DNA of 64,000 nt, taken from NCBI RefSeq assembly GCF_018474005.1, contig NZ_JAHCSH010000004.1, positions 186,001-250,000 of the forward strand, in the 5' to 3' direction. Positions within the stretch are counted from its first letter, which is position 1. The number at the start of each line of letters is the position of its first letter. Under the pieces are notes generated by a model, which saw nothing but the letters and a program-made list of their open reading frames with translations, was not told where the DNA came from and did no database searches. Positions 38,478 through 46,930 of the stretch are shown here, in pieces. The DNA comes from Curvibacter sp. CHRR-16 (GTDB lineage Bacteria > Pseudomonadota > Gammaproteobacteria > Burkholderiales > Burkholderiaceae_C). A program made the translations under genes and the position numbers.

Positions 38478-38659
38478 CAGCGCAACGAAGCGCACCTGCC
38501 CCTTGCAGCAACACCACCACCGTATTCAGTGGGTTGCGACCAGCCAAGGCGGCATTCCGATTCCCCCTTTTGTTTCACACGAACCGGAACCCACAGGTGC
38601 CCTGCTCCGCTATTGCGCGCCTGTTCGTCCGGCTCGGTAGCGCTTTGGAGTTCAGGCCC
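38478..38659 (+). promoter_or_regulatory. nirB leader with ANTAR-type hairpins and a weaker attenuator
   Basis: P1 is GCGC-AACGAA-GCGC at 38480-38493, with the same AACGAA hexaloop as the nrtA leader. A separate hairpin lies at 38508-38537 (GCAAC/GTTGC then CCAC/GTGG). P2 is GCC-AAGGC-GGC at 38543-38553, with the same AAGGC loop as in the nrtA leader. A terminator-like stem AAGGcGG (38546-38552) with CCcCCTT (38563-38569), followed by TTGTTT, overlaps P2. The terminator is weaker than that of nrtA, and P1 and P2 are further apart than usual, so the model is less secure here. Confidence 0.65.
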
Positions 38660-41140
38660 ATGAAAAAAGCACGACTGGTACTCATTGGCAACGGCATGGC
38701 CGGTGTCCGCACCATCGAAGAGCTGCTCAAGCTCGCACCAGATTTGTACGACATCACCATTTTTGGTGCAGAGCCCCACCCCAACTACAACCGCATCATG
38801 CTCTCGCCCGTGCTGGCCGGGGAGCAGCAGGTTAGCGACATCGTGCTCAACCCGCTGGACTGGTATGCCGAGAATGGCATCACCCTGCACACGGGCAAAA
38901 AGGTGGTGAAGGTAGACCGCGTGCAGCGCGTGGTGGTGGCTGAGGACGGCACACAGGCCCCATACGACCGCCTGCTGCTGTGCACGGGGTCTAACCCCTT
39001 CATGCTGCCCATACCGGGCAAAGACCTGCCCGGCGTATTGGCCTACCGCGACATAGCCGACACCGAGGCCATGATTGCCGCAGCCAGCCAGTACCGCCAT
39101 GCGGTGGTGATTGGCGGCGGACTGCTGGGCTTGGAAGCAGCCAATGGCTTGAAACTGCGTGGCATGGACGTGACCGTGGTGCACGCCACCCAAACGTTGA
39201 TGGAGCGCCAGCTCGACAAAACCGCCGGAAGCATGCTGCAAAGCGCGCTGGAAGGCCGTGGCCTGCAATTCCGCATGGGCGCACAAACCCAAGAACTGGT
39301 AGCCGGGCCCAGCGGTCGCGTGGCCGCTATCCGCTTCAAAGACGGCAGCGAGTTGCCTGCTGATCTGGTGGTGATGGCCGTGGGCATTCGCCCCAACACC
39401 GAACTGGCGCAAAGCATGAACCTGCATGTGGATCGCGGCATCGTGGTAACCGACACCATGCAGACCGTGACCGACGCCCGCATCTACAGCGTGGGCGAAT
39501 GTGCCGCACACCGGGGCGTGGCCTACGGGCTGGTAGCCCCGCTGTTTGAGCAGGCCAAAGTAGCCGCCAACCACCTGGCCCAGATGGGCATAGGCCGCTA
39601 CACCGGATCGCAAACCAGTACCAAGCTGAAAGTAACGGGCATAGACCTGTTCTCGGCAGGCAACTATTTGGGAGCCTCCACCGGCAAGGCCGAAGACGCT
39701 AGCTGCGAAGACATCGTGCTAAGCGACCCGTTCAGCAATGTGTACAAGCGCCTGGTAGTGCAAGACAACAAGCTGGTAGGCGCTTGCCTGTATGGCGACA
39801 CAGCCGATGGCAGCTGGTACTTCAAGCTGATGCGCGAAGGCACGCCGGTGAACGACATCCGCGACCGACTGATGTTCGGGCAAAACTTCACCAGCTCCAA
39901 CACGGGTGACGTAGGACACCAAGGCCACAACAAAGCCGCTGCCATGGCCGACAGCGACGAGGTGTGCGGCTGCAACGGCGTCACCAAAGGCGCCATCTGC
40001 AAGGCCATCAAAGACAAAGGCTTGTTCACGCTGGAAGACGTGCGCAAGCACACCAAGGCCAGCGCCAGTTGCGGCTCGTGCACAGGCTTGGTGGAGCAGA
40101 TCATCATGGTCACCGCAGGGGGTGACTTCTCGGCCACACCGAAGAAGAAAGCCCTGTGCGGCTGCACCGACCACAGCCACCAAGAGGTGCGCGAGGCCAT
40201 CCGCACCCCGCTGGCAGACGGCAGCAAGCTGCTGAGCATAGGCAGCGTCTACCAAGCCTTGGGTTGGCGCACGCCCAACGGTTGTGCGACATGCCGCCCA
40301 GCCGTCAACTACTACCTCATCAGCACATGGCCGCACGAGGCCAAGGATGACCCGCAAAGCCGCATGATCAACGAGCGCAGCCACGCCAACATCCAAAAAG
40401 ACGGCACCTACAGCGTGATACCGCGCATGTGGGGCGGCGAGACCACGGCGTCTGAACTGCGCCGCATTGCCGACGTGGTGGACAAGTACCAGATACCCAC
40501 CGTGAAGGTGACGGGCGGCCAGCGCATCGACCTGCTGGGCGTGAAAAAAGAAGACCTGGTGGGCGTGTGGAAAGACCTGGACATGCCCTGCGGCCACGCC
40601 TACGCCAAGGCGCTGCGCACCGTGAAAACCTGCGTCGGCTCGGAGTGGTGCCGCATGGGTACCCAAGACAGCACCCAGATGGGCAAAGACCTGGAGCGCG
40701 CCCTGTGGCGCATGTACGCCCCACACAAGGTGAAACTGGCCGTGAGCGGCTGCCCGCGCAACTGCGCGGAAGCGGGCATCAAGGACGTGGGCGTGATCGG
40801 CGTGGACAGCGGCTGGGAGCTGTACGTGGCGGGCAACGGCGGCATCAAGACCGAGGTGGCCCACTTCTTTGCCAAGGTGAAAACCGCCGAAGAAGTGCTG
40901 GAGTACAGCGGTGCTTTCTTGCAGCTCTACCGCTTGGAAGCGTGGTATCTGGAGCGCACCGTGCACTGGGTCAATCGCGTGGGCTTGGACTATGTGAAGC
41001 AGCAAATCTTGGACAACGCCGACAAACGCAAAGCGCTGTGGGCGCAGCTGCAAGCCGCACTGGAGGGCGAGCCCGACCCATGGTTTGAACACGCCAAGGC
41101 GCAGGTGGATGTGCGCCAGTTCACCCCCATTAGCGCCTAA
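38660..41140 (+). CDS. nirB: Assimilatory nitrite reductase large subunit
   Basis: NirB reduces nitrite to ammonium with NAD(P)H, FAD, Fe-S and siroheme. The 826 residues run: FAD/NAD domain (LVLIGNGMAGVRTIEELL, VIGGGLLGLEAANGL), two BFD-like Fe-S motifs (CGCNGVTKGAIC with CGSCTG; CGCTDHSHQEV with CATCRP) and a sulfite/nitrite reductase domain. The siroheme-4Fe4S ligands are in KTCVGSEWCRMG and SGCPRNCAEAG. The ATG at 38660 follows GGAG; a longer frame from 38534 would cross the attenuator. It leads the operon nirB, exported PilJ protein, nirD, nasA, methyltransferase, PilJ/MCP protein. Confidence 0.95.
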   Translation: MKKARLVLIGNGMAGVRTIEELLKLAPDLYDITIFGAEPHPNYNRIMLSPVLAGEQQVSDIVLNPLDWYAENGITLHTGKKVVKVDRVQRVVVAEDGTQAPYDRLLLCTGSNPFMLPIPGKDLPGVLAYRDIADTEAMIAAASQYRHAVVIGGGLLGLEAANGLKLRGMDVTVVHATQTLMERQLDKTAGSMLQSALEGRGLQFRMGAQTQELVAGPSGRVAAIRFKDGSELPADLVVMAVGIRPNTELAQSMNLHVDRGIVVTDTMQTVTDARIYSVGECAAHRGVAYGLVAPLFEQAKVAANHLAQMGIGRYTGSQTSTKLKVTGIDLFSAGNYLGASTGKAEDASCEDIVLSDPFSNVYKRLVVQDNKLVGACLYGDTADGSWYFKLMREGTPVNDIRDRLMFGQNFTSSNTGDVGHQGHNKAAAMADSDEVCGCNGVTKGAICKAIKDKGLFTLEDVRKHTKASASCGSCTGLVEQIIMVTAGGDFSATPKKKALCGCTDHSHQEVREAIRTPLADGSKLLSIGSVYQALGWRTPNGCATCRPAVNYYLISTWPHEAKDDPQSRMINERSHANIQKDGTYSVIPRMWGGETTASELRRIADVVDKYQIPTVKVTGGQRIDLLGVKKEDLVGVWKDLDMPCGHAYAKALRTVKTCVGSEWCRMGTQDSTQMGKDLERALWRMYAPHKVKLAVSGCPRNCAEAGIKDVGVIGVDSGWELYVAGNGGIKTEVAHFFAKVKTAEEVLEYSGAFLQLYRLEAWYLERTVHWVNRVGLDYVKQQILDNADKRKALWAQLQAALEGEPDPWFEHAKAQVDVRQFTPISA

Positions 41141-41150
41141 GCCCAGCCTT

Positions 41151-41948
41151 ATGCTTCGCCGACAACACCTTCTCTGTTTGGCTAGCGCTGCCATGTTGGG
41201 TTGGGCACACACTGCCAAGGCTCTAAACAGTGATAGCAACAGTGCTTTGACGGCTGCTATCAACAAAGCAGGTCGCCAGCGCATGCTCAGCCAACGCATG
41301 AGCAAAGCATGGCTCTGCTTGGTGCTGGGCGTGCAGACAGATCGAGCCAAGGATGTACTGCGCGCATCCACCGAGTTGTTCGAAAAACAACTCAGTGAGC
41401 TGCAAGCCTTTGCACCCAAAGCTGAAATTGCCAGCACCTACACCCAGCTCGGCGCGGCTTGGCAAGAGTTCTCCGCCACATTGCAAACCAACACTGCCAG
41501 CAACGCTGGTCAGCTCTTACTGCAAGATAGCAAAGTACTGGCCTTGGCACACCAAGGCACACAGCAACTTGAAGCAGAACTGAACCAACCCATTGGCAAG
41601 CTCGTCAACATTGCAGGCCGACAACGCATGCTCAGCCAACGCATGGCCAAGTTTTATTTCGTGAGCGTATTGAAGTCCGATGCACAAGCAGAGAGCGAGA
41701 TCGTCAAAGCACGCAACGAGTTCTTGTCAGCACTAGAAACCCTCAAAAAATCTCCATTGGCCACGCCCAGCATCTTGAACGAGCTGGCCTTGATCGATGG
41801 GCAATGGGTCTTTTTCAACGCTGCATTGCAAAAGCTGACAGCCGATCAAAACAGACAGCGCTCCATGCGCGACGTTTTGATTGCCAGTGAAAACATCCTG
41901 ACCGAACTGGACAAAGTGACAGGCCAATACGCTGCTTTATCTAGTTAA
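41151..41948 (+). CDS. Exported PilJ-type protein in the nitrate operon
   Basis: The 265-residue protein has a signal peptide (LLCLASAAMLGWAHTAKA) and then two copies of a helical module, each opened by the box AGRQRMLSQRM at about residues 40-50 and 155-165. This is the N-terminal domain of PilJ-type transducers and resembles the nitrate-binding P-box helix region of NarX. There is no membrane anchor after the signal and no signalling domain, so the protein should be free in the periplasm. It lies between nirB and nirD, ten bases after nirB. A nitrate or nitrite sensing or buffering role is inferred from place and domain only. Confidence 0.82.
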   Translation: MLRRQHLLCLASAAMLGWAHTAKALNSDSNSALTAAINKAGRQRMLSQRMSKAWLCLVLGVQTDRAKDVLRASTELFEKQLSELQAFAPKAEIASTYTQLGAAWQEFSATLQTNTASNAGQLLLQDSKVLALAHQGTQQLEAELNQPIGKLVNIAGRQRMLSQRMAKFYFVSVLKSDAQAESEIVKARNEFLSALETLKKSPLATPSILNELALIDGQWVFFNAALQKLTADQNRQRSMRDVLIASENILTELDKVTGQYAALSS

Positions 41949-41982
41949 CGAACCCCATACAGCCGCATTCAAAGGAAGCCCC

Positions 41983-42393
41983 ATGACCACAGGCACCCAC
42001 CCCACCGACTGGACTTATATCTGCCAACTGCAAGACATTCCCGTGCTGGGCGCGCGGCGTGTCAGCCGCCCACAAGGGCTGGACGTGGCAGTGTTTCGCA
42101 ACGACCGCGACGAGGTGTTCGCCCTGCTCGACCGTTGCCCGCACAAAGGCGGCCCGCTGTCGCAAGGCATTGTGTTTGGCACCCACGTGGCCTGCCCGCT
42201 GCACAACTGGACCATTGGCCTATGCGACGGCCAAGCCAGCGCGCCCGATGAGGGCTGCACCCCCAAGTTCGCCGTGCAGCGTGAGGGCGATGCCATTTAC
42301 CTGCTGGCCAGTGAGCTCAGCGGCCACGCCGTCGCCGAGACACGCCCCGTGGCAGGCCCCGTACAGCGGATCACCCAACACAAACAGGCCTAA
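41983..42393 (+). CDS. nirD: Nitrite reductase small subunit
   Basis: NirD is the Rieske-like partner of NirB. The 136 residues show the fold with both Rieske ligand pairs present, CPHKGG and CPLHNW, so a [2Fe-2S] cluster is likely; in some NirD proteins these ligands are lost. It follows the exported PilJ gene and precedes nasA by eight bases. An AAGGAAG ribosome site lies before the ATG. Confidence 0.93.
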   Translation: MTTGTHPTDWTYICQLQDIPVLGARRVSRPQGLDVAVFRNDRDEVFALLDRCPHKGGPLSQGIVFGTHVACPLHNWTIGLCDGQASAPDEGCTPKFAVQREGDAIYLLASELSGHAVAETRPVAGPVQRITQHKQA

Positions 42394-42401
42394 GGCCCAC
42401 G

Positions 42402-45398
42402 ATGACTCCGACGATGACGCCCATGGTGACCAGCACGCTCGCCCCTGCGGCTACGCACACAACCCGCTCCACCTGCCCCTACTGCGGGGTGGGCTGCGGG
42501 GTGCTCATCGAGCACGATGGCACGCACATCAGCGGGGTGCGCGGCGACCCCGAGCACCCGGCCAACTATGGCCGCCTGTGCTCCAAAGGGGCCAGCCTGC
42601 ACCAAACCGCCACGGTAGAGATACACCGCCAAACCCGCGTGCTGCACCCGCAGTGGCGCAGCCACACCAGCGGGCCTTGGCAGGCACTGGGCTGGAATGC
42701 CGCGCTGGACATGGCGGCCCAGCGCATCGCCAGCACGGTGCAGCAGCATGGGCCGGACTCGGTGGGTTTTTACCTCTCGGGCCAGTTGCTGACGGAGGAC
42801 TACTACGTCTTCAACAAACTGGCCAAGGGCCTGCTGCAAACCAACAACCTGGACACCAACTCACGCCTGTGCATGAGCAGCGCGGTGGCGGGCTACAAAA
42901 AGTCGCTCGGTGCCGATGCGCCCCCGCCCTGCTACGACGACATAGCGCTGGCGCAGTGCTTGTTCATCACAGGCTCGAACACGGCGTTTGCGCACCCTAT
43001 CCTGTTCAGGCGCATAGAGGATGCCAAGCGCGCCAACCCGGCGATGAAGATCATCGTCTGCGACCCGCGCCGCACCGACACCGCCGAGCTGGCCGACCTG
43101 TACCTGCCCCTGCTGCCCGGGACCGATGTGCTGCTGTACCAAGGCATGCTGCGCATCATGCTCGACGAGGGCTGGCTCGATACCGACTTCATCGCCCAGC
43201 ACACCGAGGGCTTTGACGCACTCCAGCAGAGCGTGGCGGATTTGGAGCCCGCCACGGTGGCCGCCGCTTGCGGCATCGGGCTGGACGATTTGCTGCAAGC
43301 CACGCGCTGGTTTGCCGGAGTAGACAGCGGTAGCCGCAGCCCGACCCTGAGCCTGTACTGCATGGGCCTGAACCAGAGCAGCCACGGCACGGACAAGAAC
43401 ACCGCCCTCATCAACCTGCACCTGGCCTGCGGGCAGATTGGCATCCCCGGCGCAGGCCCCTTTAGCCTGACCGGCCAGCCCAATGCCATGGGCGGGCGCG
43501 AGGTAGGCGGTCTCTCTAACCTGCTGAGCGCCCACCGTGACATGGCCAACCCCGAACACCGCGCCGAAGTGGCCGCGCTGTGGGGTGTACCCAACGTACC
43601 CAGCCAGCCAGGGCTATCGGCCATCGACATGTTCCAAGCCGCGGCGGATGGGCAGATCAAGGTGCTGTGGATAGCCTGCACCAACCCAGCACAAAGCCTG
43701 CCCGACCAAAAGCTGGTGCAAGCGGCGCTACAGCGCTGCGAGCTGGTGGTGCTGCAAGAAGCCTTTGCCACCACCGCCACCGCCCGCTACGCCCACCTGC
43801 TGCTGCCCGCCACCACGTGGGGCGAGAAAGACGGCACCGTGACCAACAGCGAGCGCCGCATCAGCCGCGTGCGCACCGCAGTGCCACCGCCCGTGCTTTT
43901 GCCAGCGGATGCGCCAGAAGCCTTGACGGCCACCGCAGACACCCTGGCCGACTACGCCCCACGGCACGACTGGGCCATAGCCGCCGCGCTGGGCCAGCGC
44001 CTGCAAGCGCTGCTGCACCCCGACTGGCCTACCCTGTTCGACTACCCCAGCCCCGAGAGCGTGTGGAACGAACACCGTGCCAGCACCCGGGGCCGTGACT
44101 TGGACATCACCGGCCTGAGCTACGCCGCACTGGAGCAGGCGCCGCAGCAATGGCCTTGCCCGGCTGGGGAAAGCACAGGCCTTGCCCAAGGCCAGGTACA
44201 AGGAACAGTACGCCTGTACACCGACCACCGCTTTGCCACGCCCAATGGCAAGGCGCGCTTTATCACCACACCCTACCTGAGCGTGGCCGAAGAGACCGAT
44301 GCGCGCTACCCCATCGCGCTGACCACAGGCCGCCTGCGCGACCAGTGGCACGGCATGAGCCGCACCGGCAACGTGGCGCGCCTGTACGCCCACCAAACCG
44401 AACCGGTGTTGCAACTGCACCCGCTGGAGGTGGAGCGCCTAGGCTTGCGTGATGGCGCGCTGGCGCGCGTTCGCAGCCGCCGTGGCGAACTGGTGCTGCC
44501 CGTGTTGTCCAGCCCCGATCTGGGGCGCAACCAAGCCTTTGTGGCCATGCACTGGGGGATTGAGTGCCTCAACGGCGGCGTGAACCTGCTGACCAACCCG
44601 CGCTACTGCCCCGACTCCAAGCAGCCCGAGCTGAAGCACAGCGCGGTAGCGGTGAGCGCCGTAGCCCCCACCGAACTACCTTGGCAACTGTCCGCCATGG
44701 TGCTGTGCGGCCCGGATACGCTGCACACCACGCGTCAAGCGCTGCAGGCCTGCATGCAGGATCTGCAATACGCCAGCTGTGTGCTGGCCACTGGCCCAGC
44801 TGGCGATGCCGTGGTACTGCGCGCCGCGCATACCACCAGCCCAGCTAGCCCTACTGGCAGCGCAAATGGCTTGCTGGAGCGCCTACAAAGCGTACTGGGT
44901 TTGCCGCACAGCGCAGTGGGTATGGCACTGGCAGCAAGCCAAGAAAGCAGCCAAGCCAACACCGCCAGCTATAGCGATGCCCAGCGCGGACTATGGCGGC
45001 AAATCCGCTGGGACACGGGAACCAAGCATAGTGCTCTGTCTGCGACTCAGACTACCCCCGCGTTGCAGGCCTTTTTATTGGTTGGCCCACAGGCTGCCCC
45101 TGCCAGTACGCACGACTGGATGGCCCAACTGCTGCTGCAAGCCACGCCCATTGGCCCACTGGCTGCAGCCCTGCTGCGCGGCGTGCCAGGCGAAAACGTG
45201 GCGGCCCCCAGTCCCACCGTGTGCAGTTGCGAGGGCGTACGCCAAGACGCTATCGAACAAGCGTTGACACACATGCTGCATGTTGCCCCTGCAACAAGCG
45301 CCGAGCAACAACTGCAGCAGCTCAAAGACACCTTGCGCTGCGGCACGGGCTGCGGCTCCTGTGTGCCACAACTGCAGCGTTTGATCCGTATCCACTGA
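42402..45398 (+). CDS. nasA: Assimilatory nitrate reductase catalytic subunit
   Basis: NasA reduces nitrate to nitrite in the cytoplasm with a bis-MGD molybdenum cofactor. The 998 residues begin with the [4Fe-4S] motif CPYCGVGCGVLIEHDG and the fourth Cys in GRLCSKGASL. Molybdopterin oxidoreductase regions follow (NTNSRLCMSSAVAGYKKSLG; GREVGGLSNLLSAHRDM). A molybdopterin dinucleotide-binding domain comes next, then a C-terminal BFD-like [2Fe-2S] domain (VCSCEGVRQDAI and CGTGCGSCVPQLQ). The C-terminal Fe-S domain suggests direct electron delivery by a ferredoxin or reductase encoded elsewhere. Confidence 0.95.
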   Translation: MTPTMTPMVTSTLAPAATHTTRSTCPYCGVGCGVLIEHDGTHISGVRGDPEHPANYGRLCSKGASLHQTATVEIHRQTRVLHPQWRSHTSGPWQALGWNAALDMAAQRIASTVQQHGPDSVGFYLSGQLLTEDYYVFNKLAKGLLQTNNLDTNSRLCMSSAVAGYKKSLGADAPPPCYDDIALAQCLFITGSNTAFAHPILFRRIEDAKRANPAMKIIVCDPRRTDTAELADLYLPLLPGTDVLLYQGMLRIMLDEGWLDTDFIAQHTEGFDALQQSVADLEPATVAAACGIGLDDLLQATRWFAGVDSGSRSPTLSLYCMGLNQSSHGTDKNTALINLHLACGQIGIPGAGPFSLTGQPNAMGGREVGGLSNLLSAHRDMANPEHRAEVAALWGVPNVPSQPGLSAIDMFQAAADGQIKVLWIACTNPAQSLPDQKLVQAALQRCELVVLQEAFATTATARYAHLLLPATTWGEKDGTVTNSERRISRVRTAVPPPVLLPADAPEALTATADTLADYAPRHDWAIAAALGQRLQALLHPDWPTLFDYPSPESVWNEHRASTRGRDLDITGLSYAALEQAPQQWPCPAGESTGLAQGQVQGTVRLYTDHRFATPNGKARFITTPYLSVAEETDARYPIALTTGRLRDQWHGMSRTGNVARLYAHQTEPVLQLHPLEVERLGLRDGALARVRSRRGELVLPVLSSPDLGRNQAFVAMHWGIECLNGGVNLLTNPRYCPDSKQPELKHSAVAVSAVAPTELPWQLSAMVLCGPDTLHTTRQALQACMQDLQYASCVLATGPAGDAVVLRAAHTTSPASPTGSANGLLERLQSVLGLPHSAVGMALAASQESSQANTASYSDAQRGLWRQIRWDTGTKHSALSATQTTPALQAFLLVGPQAAPASTHDWMAQLLLQATPIGPLAAALLRGVPGENVAAPSPTVCSCEGVRQDAIEQALTHMLHVAPATSAEQQLQQLKDTLRCGTGCGSCVPQLQRLIRIH

Positions 45399-45418
45399 GG
45401 TTTTCATTGAGGTTTTGC

Positions 45419-46246
45419 ATGCCCACCACGCCTGTTTCCACTTCTTCTTTGACCCTGTGCCCCGGCAGCGTGACACTGGTGGGCGCAGGCCCGGGTGATC
45501 CCGGTTTGCTCACCCTGCATGCGGTGCAAGCCATTGCCCAAGCCAGCGTGCTGCTGGTGGACGATTTGGTGAACGACACAGTGCTGCAACACGCTGCACC
45601 GGGCGCACGCATCATCCATGTGGGCAAGCGTGGGGGCTGCGTGTCCACACCGCAGTCCTTCATTGAAAAGCTGATGATCACCGCCGCCCGCGAAGGCGAG
45701 TGTGTGGTACGCCTCAAGGGCGGTGACCCTTTCATCTTTGGGCGCGGTGGCGAGGAGGTAGAACACCTGCAAGCCGCTGGAGTGCCCGTGCAGGTGGTGC
45801 ATGGCATTACTGCCGGACTGGCAGCGCTGGGGCGCTTGCAGGTGCCGCTGACGCACCGCGACCACGCGCACGGCGTGCTGTTCATGACTGGGCACAGCAA
45901 ACCCGGTGGTCAAGCCCCGGACTGGGCACTGCTGGGACAGACGGTGCAGCAGTGCAAGCTAACGCTGCTCATCTACATGGGCATGGGCCAGCTAGAGGGT
46001 ATCCAAGCCGGGCTGCTGAACAGCTTGGCCGATACCACGCCAGCGGCTATCATCCAGCACGCTAGCTTGCCCACCCAGCGCCATGTGGTGTGCACTTTGG
46101 CCAACCTGCACGCTACCGCCGCGCGCGAACACATGGGTAGCCCCAGCGTGGTGGTGGTAGGCGATGTGCTGCAGGGCCTAGCCCAGCTTGCCAGCACGAC
46201 GGACGATACAGCCACCACATTCATGCCCCTGCGCCATGCCAGCTAA
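45419..46246 (+). CDS. cobA: Uroporphyrinogen-III C-methyltransferase (siroheme synthesis)
   Basis: This SAM-dependent enzyme adds two methyl groups to uroporphyrinogen III to give precorrin-2, the route to siroheme needed by NirB. The 275 residues contain VGAGPGDPGLLTLHA, the RLKGGDPFIFGRGGEE loop and GITAGLAALGR, as in SUMT/CysG C-terminal domains. A dehydrogenase-ferrochelatase part is not fused. The ATG at 45419 is chosen; a longer frame overlaps nasA. It supplies a cofactor for the same operon. The stop lies 11 bases inside the next gene. Confidence 0.93.
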   Translation: MPTTPVSTSSLTLCPGSVTLVGAGPGDPGLLTLHAVQAIAQASVLLVDDLVNDTVLQHAAPGARIIHVGKRGGCVSTPQSFIEKLMITAAREGECVVRLKGGDPFIFGRGGEEVEHLQAAGVPVQVVHGITAGLAALGRLQVPLTHRDHAHGVLFMTGHSKPGGQAPDWALLGQTVQQCKLTLLIYMGMGQLEGIQAGLLNSLADTTPAAIIQHASLPTQRHVVCTLANLHATAAREHMGSPSVVVVGDVLQGLAQLASTTDDTATTFMPLRHAS

Positions 46247-46913
46247 TCCCAGCGTGCCCTCCTCTTCCGCGTCGGCCCAACCCGCCTCGCACCTGAACTT
46301 GGCTGGCCGCCAGCGCATGCTCTCGCAACGCCTGCTGCTGCAAACCATGCTGGCCAGCCAAGCCAGTGACCAAGCAGCCAACCCACATTTGGCTACGGCA
46401 CAAGCCACTCGGACGGAATTTGAGCGCAGCCAGCAAGCCTTGGCCCAATGCTGGCAGCACTACCCTGCCCCAGCCAGCCAGACGCTGCGCACCCTGTACA
46501 CCGAGGTACAAGGCATCAGCCCCGTGGTACAGGACTTTTGCCAGCGCATAGACCAGTGCCACCAAGCGATTGCCCAGCGGCGTGACAGTGTTGCACTGGT
46601 GCATGCGGCCGTCAGTTGCGCTGATGCGGTGCTGCAGGCGCTCAACCGCGCTACCGAGGTGTTTGACCAGATCAACCGCCAAGCCGAAAAAGCCCTGTTC
46701 CAAGAGTTGCAACACATCGTGGGGCGCGTGCAAGAGATTGCCCGCGAAGCCAAAATTGTGAGCTTCAACGCCCAAGTCATTGCCGCCCGCGCAGGCACCG
46801 AAGGGCGCGAGTTTTCAGTGGTGGCCAATGTGCTGGCGGGCATCAGTGGCCAAGTGACCGAACTGTCGCAGCAAGCGCTGCAGTTGGTGGGAAACAAGAA
46901 CGCCCGCAACTGA
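46236..46913 (+). CDS. Soluble hybrid of a PilJ-type box and an MCP-like helix
   Basis: The 225-residue protein has no signal peptide and no membrane helix. Near the start (about 21-33) it carries LNLAGRQRMLSQR, the same box as in the two other PilJ-type proteins of the locus. Its C-terminal half contains AREAKIVSFNAQVIAARAGT followed by EGREFSVVANVLAGISGQVT. That corresponds to the tip of a chemoreceptor signalling hairpin but lacks the long methylation helices. It overlaps the methyltransferase gene by 11 bases, so it belongs to the nir-nas operon. A cytoplasmic nitrate-linked chemotaxis or regulatory role is possible; I know of no named family member. Confidence 0.75.
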   Translation: MPANPSVPSSSASAQPASHLNLAGRQRMLSQRLLLQTMLASQASDQAANPHLATAQATRTEFERSQQALAQCWQHYPAPASQTLRTLYTEVQGISPVVQDFCQRIDQCHQAIAQRRDSVALVHAAVSCADAVLQALNRATEVFDQINRQAEKALFQELQHIVGRVQEIAREAKIVSFNAQVIAARAGTEGREFSVVANVLAGISGQVTELSQQALQLVGNKNARN

Positions 46914-46930
46914 CACCAGCGAAGTAAAGG

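Noticed and set aside
38381-39613. Upstream extension of the ANTAR gene on the minus strand to 39613
   Set aside because: It lies antisense to nirB, has no domain match, and the real protein starts at the ATG at 38380.
39719-41437. 572-residue open frame on the minus strand over nirB
   Set aside because: It is a shadow of the GC-rich nirB gene, with His/Val/Ala-rich text typical of antisense frames and no motif.
42059-43216. 385-residue plus-strand frame across nirD and nasA
   Set aside because: It is out of frame with both genes, rich in Arg/Pro/His, with no recognisable domain.
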